Part shown: positions 40,111 to 50,972 of the stretch, one piece after another
Layout: each line of letters starts with the position of its first letter
How positions within the stretch are numbered: position 1 is the stretch's first letter
Source: Steromphala cineraria
Lineage: Eukaryota; Mollusca; Gastropoda; Trochida; Trochidae
Length of the DNA stretch: 64,000 nucleotides
Assembly (NCBI GenBank): GCA_916613615.1
Contig: OU744724.1
Coordinates: 22,430,171 to 22,494,170, forward strand
Direction of reading: 5' to 3'
Position numbers and translations under genes: made by a program
Notes under the pieces: generated by a model
Database searches by the model: none
What the model saw: only the letters and a program-made list of their open reading frames with translations
What the model was told of the DNA's origin: nothing

Positions 40111-41157
40111 TTTCAAATTGACTAAATTAAATGACTTGCATTTGATTTGGTTTCCCATTGACTAAATTGTATTAGAAATGAGGCAACATGGTTCCAGTGT
40201 GACAATGAAATGTGAATTTTTTTTGTGTACTAGCGTTATAGGCGACAAATATAAGTGTAAATCTGTGTCGTTTGCCTACCAGACATGAGTTATTAATGCG
40301 TAACAGAAATGCTTTACATTGTAACGACGTTACATGGTTTCGATAAAAGAGATTTGAGATTGTAAAATGGCATTACAAAATCACCAGTCATGACGTTACA
40401 GAGATGAATTGAATGATAAACAATGGTTTCACTCCTCTTTCACTGAAATCATGAGCTCAATTGTGTATTTAATGGTGATACAGAAGTAAATACTGACTTA
40501 CTTCATTCCCTTTATAAGTTTTTTCTATATCGATGCGACATTGAATCTCCCTGACTACGAATTGCATTGAATTTATTTTTGTTCTTGCTACTCTGATGCA
40601 ATTAGTGTAAGCACATATAGAGACACCCTGACAAAGCTCATAAATCTGCACTAAGACTTGTACTGCCTTTAAAAGGGAATTCTTCATGTATAGCGAAAAA
40701 CTTTTTGTTCAACATTTCTTCTGATGTTAATTGTAATATGAAACAACGAATAAACTTCTTGATCTTCAATGGTTTGTTGATATATTACGTTTATATATAA
40801 AAGTGTAAGTAATCAACTCCTATTTAGAAAAAATAATAAATTTCCAAACGGAGCTAGCTTTCGATAATTTTTGCTTTACTTTTATATTGTGTACCTTATT
40901 TTATAGTATACATATTATGCATGTAAAATAGCTTGCAGATCATCATGGTCGGTTTGTGGCGATACAGATACAGATACAGATATTGTACTGTTATGGACCA
41001 CGATGTCTTTGGACGATATGATTCGATACGATATGATTTCTGTATTGAAAAGAAATGCCAAACACCTTTTAAGATATAACATATTTTTAAAAATGGTTTT
41101 CAATGGTAGTATCGTAACATTTCTAATCTTTGGTTGTTTAAAACATTTATATATAAC

Positions 41158-41487
41158 GTTAGTGGGTTAAATGGGCAGCAGCACGTTTTTGAAAATTGGA
41201 TATTTTTTATTTTTCACGTTAATGCTTAATGTATTATTTTGATAGTGTCAAACAAATTATTAAGATTCACATAATGTCCACTGGCCGCCATTTTTGTGTG
41301 AACACCCTTAATTTATTTTGTATAAAAAAGAATCGCATGGCTGAACTTTACATTATATATCTGATTTATTACTGCTTAATTTAGTTTAAGTACATTGTTT
41401 TTTAATTGTAACCATTTATTTTCATTTTCCTGACATTACCCTCATATTCCACTTAAAAACGTGCTACTGCCCCCATTAAGGCATAAA
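41158..41487. mobile_element. MITE-like element with imperfect inverted ends
   Basis: Left end GGGCAGCAGCACGTTTTTGA, right end (reverse complement) GGGGCAGTAGCACGTTTTTA; both sit beside TTAA. A related end, TTAAAGGGACAGTAGCACAT (on the minus strand), is present near 20311-20325. No coding content. Confidence 0.6.
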
Positions 41488-42570
41488 CAAATATTTCAAA
41501 TAGGTGTACAGTCACAAGCATAATGTATCGATCATTGTACAAAATATATTGTAAAACAAGTTCTATTAAGCTATACTACATCAAACGCCATGCGCGTTTA
41601 CATGTTTTTATCTGTCTAAATCATCAGGGCGTTAGAATCATTGTTTGATTGCTATTGTATTCTTTGATAGAAGTTGCGTGGTATCAAATGATACCACCTT
41701 TTGAAGTTTTGACACTGTAGGAAAACGAGATTTGTTACATTATCATTAACTACAGAAAAAGGTATGGAAACATATTCACAAAGGATATCATGTATTAAAT
41801 TTTCCAATACAAAAACTAATTTGAATTTAATCCGGTATTTTCAAGAATACATATTGCATTACGATACAAGATACTTCAGCACTGAAACCTGTTATCGAAA
41901 TTGATTTAACCGATTAACGCCCTTAATGATTTTTATAGATACATGAGTGAAATGAAAAATCTTGTGTAATCTGAGATTATCAAAGTAATGTTTTGGTTGA
42001 CGTAGTTCCAAGGCAAATGTGACAAAAATGTTATCTCAAAAAGGTATCGCCAACTAGATTTGAGTAGGCGTAGAAGGAAAGCGTTGACAATTCTGATATT
42101 TCTTATACACGTCGGAATAAGTTGACAGACATTTGGCAGACTATTTTCAATTTTCATTTTCTAATCTTATTAACACTTGATAACACACAAACACGAGCGT
42201 TCAATTGTGTACCATTGATTACTGAATAAACTGAAACAATGACTTCTAACATTTAAGACAATTCAATCAAGTTTCCAACTTTAACATTGGCGGCGTACTC
42301 AAACCACACAGACAGTATCTCTTTGACAGATTTGCTTTCATATATAATTCAAACTCAACTACGCGGGTGTAATTTCATTTCTTCAACGCTCGTACACCGG
42401 TAGTCGAGATCTAATACAATGATGATAATGAGAAACGCTAATCCCATTATGAAGCGGAACAATAGGAACCTTATTACATTAGGAGCCAACAACTCCTGCT
42501 ATCGATCTGGCCCGATGGTGGTTCCGGGCTTCAAGAATCTCCAGAGACTTTCTCGTGCAGATATTGCATG
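41488..42570. other. intergenic, no gene seen
   Basis: AT-rich, no supported coding exon or clear repeat ends. Confidence 0.5.
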
Positions 42571-43550
42571 TCGGGGTCAGATGTGTTGATATGAGCCACT
42601 GCTTAGAGCCAGTTATGGCATGAGTGGGAAATCCATGTGGACAGTCTATTTCAGCTGTGTTGATACTAGACACTGCCTTGAGACAGTAATGGCATGATAT
42701 GAGCATACCTTGTGGACAATTATGTTTCAGCTGTGTTGATACTAGACACTGCTTAGAGCTAGTTATGGCATGGAATAGGCAAACCATGAGGACAATTATG
42801 TATCAGCTGTGTTGATACGATGCATTGCCTGGAAGTATTTATGACATGAGTGGGCAATCCTTGTGGACAATCTAATTCAGCTATATTGATACTAGACACT
42901 GCTTAAGAGATAGTTATGGCATTTGATAGGCATACCTTGTTGACAATCATGTGTCAGCTGTGTTGATACTAGACACTGCCTTGAGTCAATACTGTGTTGA
43001 TACGCCTGGAAGTACTTAGGGCATGGAATGGGCATTACTTGTGGACAGTCTAGTTCAGCTTTATTGATACTAGACACTGCTTAGAGCTAGTTATGGCATG
43101 GAATGGGCATATCTTGTGGACAATTATGTTTCAGCTATATTGATACTAGACACTGCTTAGAGATACTTATGGCATTTAATAGGCATACCTTGTTGCCAAT
43201 TATGTTTCAGCTAAGTTGATACGATGCATTGCCTGGAAGTACTAAGGGCATGGAATGGGCATTACTTGTGGACAATCTAATTCAGATGTGCTGATAGTAG
43301 ACACTGCTTAGAGATAGTTTATAGCATTTGATAGGCGATTTTACCGAACACCTGATAGGCATACCTTGTTGGCAATTATGTTTCAGCTAAGTAACTACGA
43401 GACACTGCTTAGATCTAGTTATGGCATGGAATAGGCATACCTTGTGTACAATAATGTTTCAGCTGTGTTGATACTAGACACTGCTAAGAGATAGTTATGG
43501 CATGGTATGATCATACCTCGTCGACAATTATGTTTCCTCTGTGATCAACT
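42570..43550. repeat. diverged tandem repeat, about 75-bp unit, roughly 13 copies
   Basis: The unit holds GTTGATACTAGACACTGCTT, TAGTTATGGCATGGAATGGG, CATACCTTGTGGACAATTAT and GTTTCAGCT. GACACTGC blocks recur about every 75 bases. Minus-strand ORFs repeating CL-STQL and PQGMPI are by-products. Confidence 0.9.
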
Positions 43551-45500
43551 ATTTTAGAGAAAAATGACATTTGTTGGTGAATCATTTATGTATAAAGGGT
43601 ACTGTTCTGCAATTGGAAACGTTTGTTTTTCTATTCGAGCGATCTTGTTATTTCTTCCAAGTACGTGCTACAGTGTCTTTAAGAGATATCACTTCCGGTC
43701 CAGGTATTCACCAAGTTAAATTTCGAACGTATTCGCTAAATGCAAGTGTGATGTAGCATTCATAAAAGTGGGTTGAAAATCGAAGAAGCCAAATAATACC
43801 ATGGGAAGAATCTGTTTTGCATGTTGAAACACATTTATTTAAAAGAAGACAAACCTGTGACCATTTATACTGTCAACTAGACTCGTCCGAAAATCTCAAC
43901 ATCATTTGGATGTACGATTGCAGTAAACGTCATCCTTTGACATTACCTTTGTAACCTGATGACAGTATCATCGCCTACTCACTGAAATGCCAAGAGCACT
44001 CTTTACTTATTTATCAACTTCATTATGAACAGGTCATTGCTATGGAGTAGCAACATAAGACATTTATAAGTGTACACTACCTTATGAGACATCAACCGCC
44101 CACAACAAAAATCTCATTTAATTAAGATCTAAAAACATCAACTAAATATGCATCTTTCCATTAGCCTTAACTTTAGACATAAAAAGTGTCTTTATATGCC
44201 TGTTCATCATATATTCATAATAGTGACAGTGTGTGCATGTGTGTGTGAAAGTTGTGTTATGTGTGTTTTTCTTTGTGTGTGAAAACCCGAATCCTCTCTT
44301 CTGTCAACTTTATTGAATCTGAGGACACGGAATCCCCCTGGTTTCTTGTTCGGAATTGTAACAGGGATTCAGAAATAAAATATTGATTAAAAAAAAGATC
44401 TAAAAACAATTTAAGTAACGCAGTGCATCGATTTAGAGCATATTCGTCTCTGTCCGTTACTGAAACTTTCAAAAGTTAGTAGTTCTTACTCAAATTTCCT
44501 TCTTCGTCTTGAAAACAGTCAATTGGTTTATATAAGCTACAACATTCCGTAACGATTAACCAAAGCTTACGGATAGCCGAATGTTCGTTGGTAAGCTATA
44601 CGTGAGTGGTTATAGAAGGCTGCTCTCAGTGTTACTGTACAAGATAGGCTATTTCTGTACAGATTGTATGCAGGGATTATTTTTAGCAACTATAATAAGA
44701 GACCATACGTTTATTGTCCAATAACGGGCAATTTAATATGGAATATATAAGAAAATCCAGACAGACGTTTGGTTGAAATTCTTTGATGTTAACGTCTCCG
44801 TATTAGGTTTATATGTTCTTATTCAATATTAGACGACAACGTCAGTATGTTTAGATCAAATTGGGTTATAAAATTACATGTACGTTATCAACTTTCATCC
44901 AAAACATACATGTATGCCATGTTATTATACCTACATAATATAGACAACGGTTGGAGGATATCTCCTTACATCCAGCTCATCTGCTACTAACTGGCGCTCA
45001 CAAACCTCACTGTGATACAACCAATGCATCACCTCGGCGCACCATCCTTAACGTTTCATCCATTTAGGTTGGTTTGAAGCATGACAAGAGCCTATGTCGT
45101 TGTAATCCTCAGTTTCTGTTACTAACAACTCATAATTTACATGAGACCAAAGATTTGTCTTTAATTACCATATGTCTTGTATTAAGCAGACAAGATAATA
45201 GGTATTTTATTGTCGATCATATAGTTAATATTGAAAAACCATTCTGCCCTTTCGGCTAATGTTCTAAATCTGAAATAAACATTTAATTGCTAGAGACATC
45301 CGTATTTGATTTGCTAGTGTAGTGATAAGCTCTGCTGGCTGAAGAAGCTTTGAACAGGAGTGCTTGAATGTCAATGAATCAATGTATGACCCTTGCCATT
45401 TGCAGCATTGTACGATGTTGACAGTCGGTGTGAGGTGCGCTGTAGATAACGTTGTTTGAAATTGATTGAGTGTAAGAGTGGATCTCTCATCAAACCATCG
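43550..45500. other. intergenic, no gene seen
   Basis: AT-rich. A GT-rich stretch at 44225-44280 is a simple-sequence run. No coding signal supported. Confidence 0.5.
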
Positions 45501-46160
45501 TAAATGAGCTATCACGGGTCTTTGTTACCTGGACTGAAGATAACGATTGACTGCCATTGCAGCCTTAGAGATAATTTAACCATTAAATAGATCAAATAAC
45601 AAAAAGGGGAAAATGTTTACAGTTGAGCCTCGTTTATCCGGACGCTTTGGTTACACCTTAACCCTTAACGTTCGTAAATGAGCTTTCATTTTTCTTTATT
45701 ACCAATATGGAATATAACGATTGACTAACATTACAGCCTTTGAGATTAACTTAACCATTAAATAGATCACCATGTTTATGTAAATAACAAAAAGGGGAAA
45801 TGTAAACAGTTGAGCCTCATTTCTCCGGACGTTTGCTTAGTTAACCCTTAACTTGCGGGATCGTCTTGATTAGCGAGTAGTCCGGTTATCTGAATCAAAA
45901 CGATATTGTGTTTGGTATGCATGTAGAAAGTGAAACTTTACTCAAACGCTTATAAATATTCACATCTACAATAACAATGAATTCAATAAGATCAATATAG
46001 GAAGGGTTTGTAATAATATAGCATATATACAAACGTGGTTTGAAAAATTGGGGTCCTGATCCGGGATCATGAGGTTCGGATAAGTGAACACAATTGTTTG
46101 GGAAAATATTCGTTTCACTTCACTATAAATCGTCCGGAAAGTAAACGAGGTTGGACTTAT
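45500..46160. mobile_element. pogo/Tigger-like MITE remnant with a duplicated left end
   Basis: Left end CAGTTGAGCCTCGTTTATCC then GGACG at 45620, next to TA. A second, diverged copy of about 180 bp including CAGTTGAGCCTCATTTCTCC lies near 45806; the preceding ATAACGATTGACTN2CATT block is duplicated too. The right end (reverse complement AAGTCCAACCTCGTTTACTT then TCCGGACG) lies at 46131-46158, next to TA. CCTCG-TTA-TCCGGAC ends are typical of pogo/Tigger elements. No transposase. Confidence 0.65.
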
Positions 46161-47050
46161 TAAATTGCCGAACAATATAAAGAGTTAATCATAGTGTCAG
46201 TTGCCAGTGATACGCAAAAAGCAAAAACTAATGCATGTTAGAAAATTATCAATTGTACTTGGATTTAAGGAAATTGAAAGAAAAAGATAAACCATGTTGA
46301 TTATTTTCTGTTTCAAGTAGCGAGATTATTGCTAATGCACGGTTGTTACCATGATAAGGAACAGTTTTCCACCAAGTATATGCTAAGCAGACATCTTCGC
46401 AGCTGCCCTAAGGACCCATACAATTGTTCGCATATAACTCGAATCTGTTTTTAATAGATGATTAATCTTCTATTGCTTATGATCAACAATCAAATTGTAT
46501 CTTAAATATATATGCGTACTGAGTCTCAAGATGATACTTTACACAAAAAGGATATTGGAAATAAATATTAAATAGATATATTTTTTAATTTACAACTTCA
46601 AAAAACATTTGTTTAAGAAAAAAACATTTTCTCTATCTAATTTTGTCCAGTATCTACGAATAACTGATGTGTGCATTTTGAGTTCGACAGGTAAAATATG
46701 TGATAGTTCCTACAGTTTTATTTTTTTTTCACACAATGAGTTATTTGCAAATCAAAAGTCATTAAGTTGAACAAGAAGTTCACCACAATTCTTTATTGCA
46801 ATAACAAATAACTCTTTTTAGAAGAAAAGAACATTTAAGTCAGTGGAAGTGGCTTTGTTCTGGTCTAATCTATGCTGTCATGATTAGTTCATTTACATAT
46901 CTTATGTATCATTTTCCTGTGTCCTGATGGCGATATTAGTAATGAATCTGAATCTGAATCGAGGATCTTGCGTATCTTTAATAAATGATAATGATGAAAT
47001 CTTCTTCTTATAGAATACTATAACTATGTACTATATCATGTGTCTTTATC
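46160..47050. other. intergenic; retroelement-like tail near 46960
   Basis: AT-rich. GTGTCCTGATGGCGATATTA followed by GTAATGAATCTGAATCTGAATC near 46920-46962 resembles the 3' end of a retroelement with a GAATCT tail. Otherwise nothing seen. Confidence 0.4.
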
Positions 47051-47059
47051 TTTCAGAAG

Positions 47060-47071
47060 ATGTACCAGTAG
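47060..47071 (+). promoter_or_regulatory. three-codon upstream ORF in the leader of 7TM receptor paralogue 2
   Basis: ATG TAC CAG TAG begins 3 bases inside the exon (acceptor AG at 47055-47056) and stops 11 bases before the receptor ATG at 47083. It is out of frame with the receptor. Whether this ATG is in the mature leader depends on the splice site, which is strong (TTATCTTTCAG). Confidence 0.5.
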
Positions 47072-47082
47072 CTGGCTGGACC

Positions 47083-48090
47083 ATGGGGGAGGTAGTACAG
47101 TTCAACACCACGATGGATCTTGACACCTTCATCCTTTTAAACGTCACCATCATCTTTATCATCTTCATCATTCTCATGAACCTCTTCCTCATCATGGGTA
47201 TCTTGACAGACCACAACATGCGAGGCAGACTCTTCTTCAAACTTATCCTGCTCATAGCTGTTGCCCACTTTCTGCAAGGAGTCCTGGTCATCCCTCTGCA
47301 CATCGAGATCCTCTCTTCCGGTGGACTGTGGACTCACGACCCGGATATCTGCACCTTCTGGCACCTGACAGACCTGACTCTGACGTCAGTGCTGGTCCTG
47401 CTGTTCCTCATGCTGGTCCTGGAGAGGTTCTTCAGTCTCACCTACCCTCTGATAGTCTCTGGGAAGTGTCTCGGACTCCTCATGCTCCTCACGCCCTGGA
47501 TCCTCTCCACTGGCTTCGTCGTGTTCCTCTACTACGCCCTCCCAAGAGACTTCTTCGCAATCGTCATCGACGTTGTTAAGGGAACAGAGAGTAAGGATAC
47601 CTGTACACTTGATTACTACGTTCAAGGGATTTATTCATTCCTTGGCTTCATCTGTCCTGCAATGTACGTCTTCGGGTTCTGTTGGGCAAACGTTGTGATC
47701 CTCTGTCTACTAAGGAGAAGATACGCGGAGGGTCCTTCTGATGACAACCCTCGGAACCACACCACTGCTGCCAGTCTCGTCGCCATGTGCTTCATCGCAA
47801 TGTGGCTTCCGGCCAACAGTGGTTTCTTTATCCCCACCGAGTTCGTCAGTTTCATCAGTGGATCTCTCGCTCTCTATCTCGGCTTTGCCAATGCTGCTCT
47901 GACTCCAACTCTATGGTTAATCGTCCCGCAAATTAAGCGACGCTTCCATCGCCTGTGTTGTTGCTGTTGCATCGCCTGTTGTGGACCAACTCGACAACGT
48001 GGTACTGTTGTATCCTCTGCAGTAGATGACAGGCACATCAGGATGTTGGGGGATGAAAGGATTCAGCCTTCAGCTACTACAAAACTCTAA
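47083..48090 (+). CDS. rhodopsin-like 7TM receptor, orphan, paralogue 2 (335 aa)
   Basis: Tandem paralogue of 35586-36587, about 10.5 kb downstream on the same strand. It shares the same signature: Asn in TM1 (MNLFLIMGILTD), HIEI after TM2, C90 with a Cys in KDTCTL, LERFFSLTYP after TM3, IAMWLPA in TM6, NAALTPTLW in TM7, a Cys cluster (CCCCCIACC), and the C terminus IRMLGDERIQPS...TTKL. The N terminus MGEVVQFNTT has an NTT sequon. The start was chosen at 47083 for its ACCATGG context, downstream of an acceptor at 47056. The longer upstream frame crosses intronic sequence. Residues differ most in the N terminus, the third loop (YAEGPSDDNPRNH versus HAERTYETNLRCN) and the second extracellular loop, as expected if ligand or coupling differ. 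Both copies look intact. Confidence 0.9.
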   Translation: MGEVVQFNTTMDLDTFILLNVTIIFIIFIILMNLFLIMGILTDHNMRGRLFFKLILLIAVAHFLQGVLVIPLHIEILSSGGLWTHDPDICTFWHLTDLTLTSVLVLLFLMLVLERFFSLTYPLIVSGKCLGLLMLLTPWILSTGFVVFLYYALPRDFFAIVIDVVKGTESKDTCTLDYYVQGIYSFLGFICPAMYVFGFCWANVVILCLLRRRYAEGPSDDNPRNHTTAASLVAMCFIAMWLPANSGFFIPTEFVSFISGSLALYLGFANAALTPTLWLIVPQIKRRFHRLCCCCCIACCGPTRQRGTVVSSAVDDRHIRMLGDERIQPSATTKL

Positions 48091-50270
48091 ACCATTCCCA
48101 AAATTGAACACTTTATGTGCATTATGTGTATGAATGGGCCACGCTCGCGTCAAAAATGAAACATTTTTAAGATACGTGTAGTTCTTAAATTTTGGCGGAG
48201 TAATCTGATGCACACATGTAGTCAACCGATGTTGCTTAACGTTTGCAGCTCTGTGTTTGGCCATGAAAGACGCTCGTGAAGCAGTAAGAGGGTACAAATC
48301 CTGATTACCACTTATTGTCAAATAACTTCAGAAATAACTGTGAATAGAGACGATATGCAAGGTACAAAAGGAATCGAATACTGATAAACTAATGTGACTA
48401 TTGACACTCCATCTTGCATTGTTATACAAAATCTAAATTAGTCATAAGTTTAGTTTTATGCTCCAGAACAACCTGCAGCTGGGTTGTGGTTGCATATGAT
48501 AGGCTAACAAGTTTAGTTCGAGGATTTTTTGATAGAAGGAAACTTGCCTCTGCTTTTAGATCTGATTTATTGACTGTTTTTCAACAGAACCTCTGGTAAT
48601 TTAGATAACACATAGGCCTACGTCATGAACTCAGCCTCAAACCCTCTGAAAGATACATGATAGTTTCCATTTATTACACCCTTGGCTCTGTGTATAACCA
48701 ATAGAAAGAAACATATCATAGATATTAACTATATTTGCAGATATAGACGAGATATCTATACTCGGTTGTGATGTAACCTGCGCTTCCCTTTATCGTTTAG
48801 CTGTGAGTCCAGGCACATATCAGGTGTTACTTGCTGAATATTTGTTTTTGTGAATTTGATATACCAAAGTTATTTAATTGTGTTCCCTGTTCCCTGTGCA
48901 GTATGGTACGTTTTTATCACCATATGTTCAATTTGGTTTGTGTATTTTTGTTGTACAAGTACTCATTAAACAACGAAAAATATTTCCTGTCTTGATTTCA
49001 ATTAGATCATATAAGCCATCTTCCCACGGTAAGGTGAAAACGTATCTAGCAACTCCTCGTTTAGACCTTGCCATCACAAGGTAGAAAACTGGTGATCCGG
49101 AGCAGCGACACCTATCGTGATCACGAGTTACGCCCCTTATCAGCTTTTTCAACAATAGCCAATGAAAGTGCCATGTACATTCGGAACAAATTCAAAATAC
49201 TAACAGACGATCTTTTTGAATTTTAATTTTAAACTTCAGTCCGCATGGTTGTTTTCATGTTTTTGATGAGCCCCGAGAATGTAGAGAAGACAAACATTAA
49301 TGTATCACTCATTTTTCTCCCTTGTAAAACGCATACAAACGTATTTTTTCAAATCGGTTCATTTAACATGCTGTCTTCTGATTGGACTATTCTACTTCCG
49401 TGCAGCGGGTTGAAATGCTAGCACAGAAATTACGGCCAATGATGTCAAGGGAGGAATCGGAAAGTTTAGAAACTTTTTCGTTTCGCCCGTGACGTTGCGA
49501 AGATGCATATATGCAGACACATCGATTAGTATTTCTTAAAATAAACGTCTTACAGGGGCGGATTCACGATTCAGGATATTGGTTTGAGAAGGGAGCACCA
49601 TATTTTCTATTGAAATGATAAATCTTGATAAAAGGATCTGCGTTTCCAGGAAAGTTAGCTTGTGAACAAAATATAAGTTCTTTTATAGTTTTTTCAAGTA
49701 TGGAAAATAAGACTCTACACAGTTAGTTTTGTAACTCTCTTTGTAGGGATGTGCACCCCCCGCATCCAACCCACCCTCTCTTTATCCGCCAATGTCATAG
49801 GTCAAACATTTGATAATTGACAACTGTTGATTGATAATTTTAATAAGTGGTTTGACCTTGGACGTACTATTTCAAGCAGTAGAAATCCGCGTGACAATAC
49901 AATTTGTTAAATTAAATAACCTAATCCCTTTGGTACGTGTCACTTATGCATTACGTAGTCCATCACGAAAAAACTGTTGACCTCATTTTTTATTCATTAT
50001 TATAGATCAACAGCTGAAATCAAACATTTTAAATTACTATTCGTAGACGGCAATAATAAGTGTTTCACTTTCATATAGTTTTCACAAACTTTGTCGGCCA
50101 AAATATTCACTCATGCTTCCCTGTAAAACTTCCCTTGCATACGATGTTATCAAAGCTCTTGTTAAAGACCAACTCCGTATTTTTATGACATACAAATGTT
50201 TGTTTTTCATACTAACCTTAAAGGACCAATAAATCATTATATCCTCATATCGTCACTGTACGAAACTGAT
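48091..50270. other. intergenic, no gene seen
   Basis: Sequence 3' of the second receptor. No clear poly(A) signal close to the stop was found. Short ORFs lack domains or splice context. Confidence 0.5.
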
Positions 50271-50274
50271 TAGC

Positions 50275-50490
50275 TTTTGAATGCTGAGGAATATTTGGAT
50301 GACAACTTCTTTGTTCATTGTATGCGACGTTTCGACACAGATTCTTGTGTCGTTCTCAAGGCCTCTGCTTGAGAACGACACAAGAATCTGTGTCGAAACG
50401 TCGCATACAATGAACAAAGAAGTTGTCATCCATATATTCCTCAGCATTCTTTTCATCCCAACTTCTAAAATGCCTCTCAAAGAAGTGATT
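50275..50490. mobile_element. foldback element, near-perfect ~83-bp inverted repeat
   Basis: The left arm runs from ATGCTGAGGAATATTTGGAT to TGTCGTTCTCAAG; a 7-base spacer (GCCTCTG) follows; the right arm is the reverse complement, with only two or three differences (ATATTTGGATG versus CATCCATATAT). It contains ACAACTTCTTTGTTCATTGT and GCGACGTTTCGACACAGATT, linking it to the family at 29595. Both strands therefore show almost the same ORF. Confidence 0.9.
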
Positions 50491-50816
50491 AGCTTTTGAA
50501 TGATACTTGTTCACCAACAGTTGGTATACTTCTCGTTCAAATTACACCATTTAGTGAATTTGATTTATGTGTCTGTCAACTCACGGATTGACTCTATCAA
50601 GGACTTAAATTACATTATGGATAAAAAGCATGTTCAAACGTGATTTTGCTTTCCTATATACAAATAGACTTTTACGTTGAATTATTGGAAAGTTTAGTGT
50701 TGTGTTTTTTTAATCATACACTTCTTTTAGAAATAAATATATAAATGGGACTCGAAATTTAACAAGAACATTCCTAAATTCTTCTCTAAATGAATAAATA
50801 ACACTAAGCTAAGCTG

Positions 50817-50972
50817 AAGCTGAGGGTTGTTGCACAAACCGACCAGGAAGTTGAACATTAAAGCTATATTTAGCATTGTTTAAAGGCTCCCTTAGTGCAG
50901 GGATCTTATAAGACAGTGTTATGTCTTATGTGATCCCTGCTTGGTGTTTTGTGCAACGGCTCCCAGCTCAAA
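50817..50972. mobile_element. small foldback MITE
   Basis: Outer inverted ends AAGCTGAGGGTTGTTGCACA and (reverse complement) GAGCTGGGAGCCGTTGCACA. An inner pair, AGTGCAGGGATC...TAAGACA and TGTCTTATGTGATCCCTGC, folds into a long stem. Confidence 0.7.

Noticed and set aside
42570..43550. Regularly spaced repeats as a possible CRISPR array
   Set aside because: Units are diverged end to end with no unique spacers, in an animal genome.
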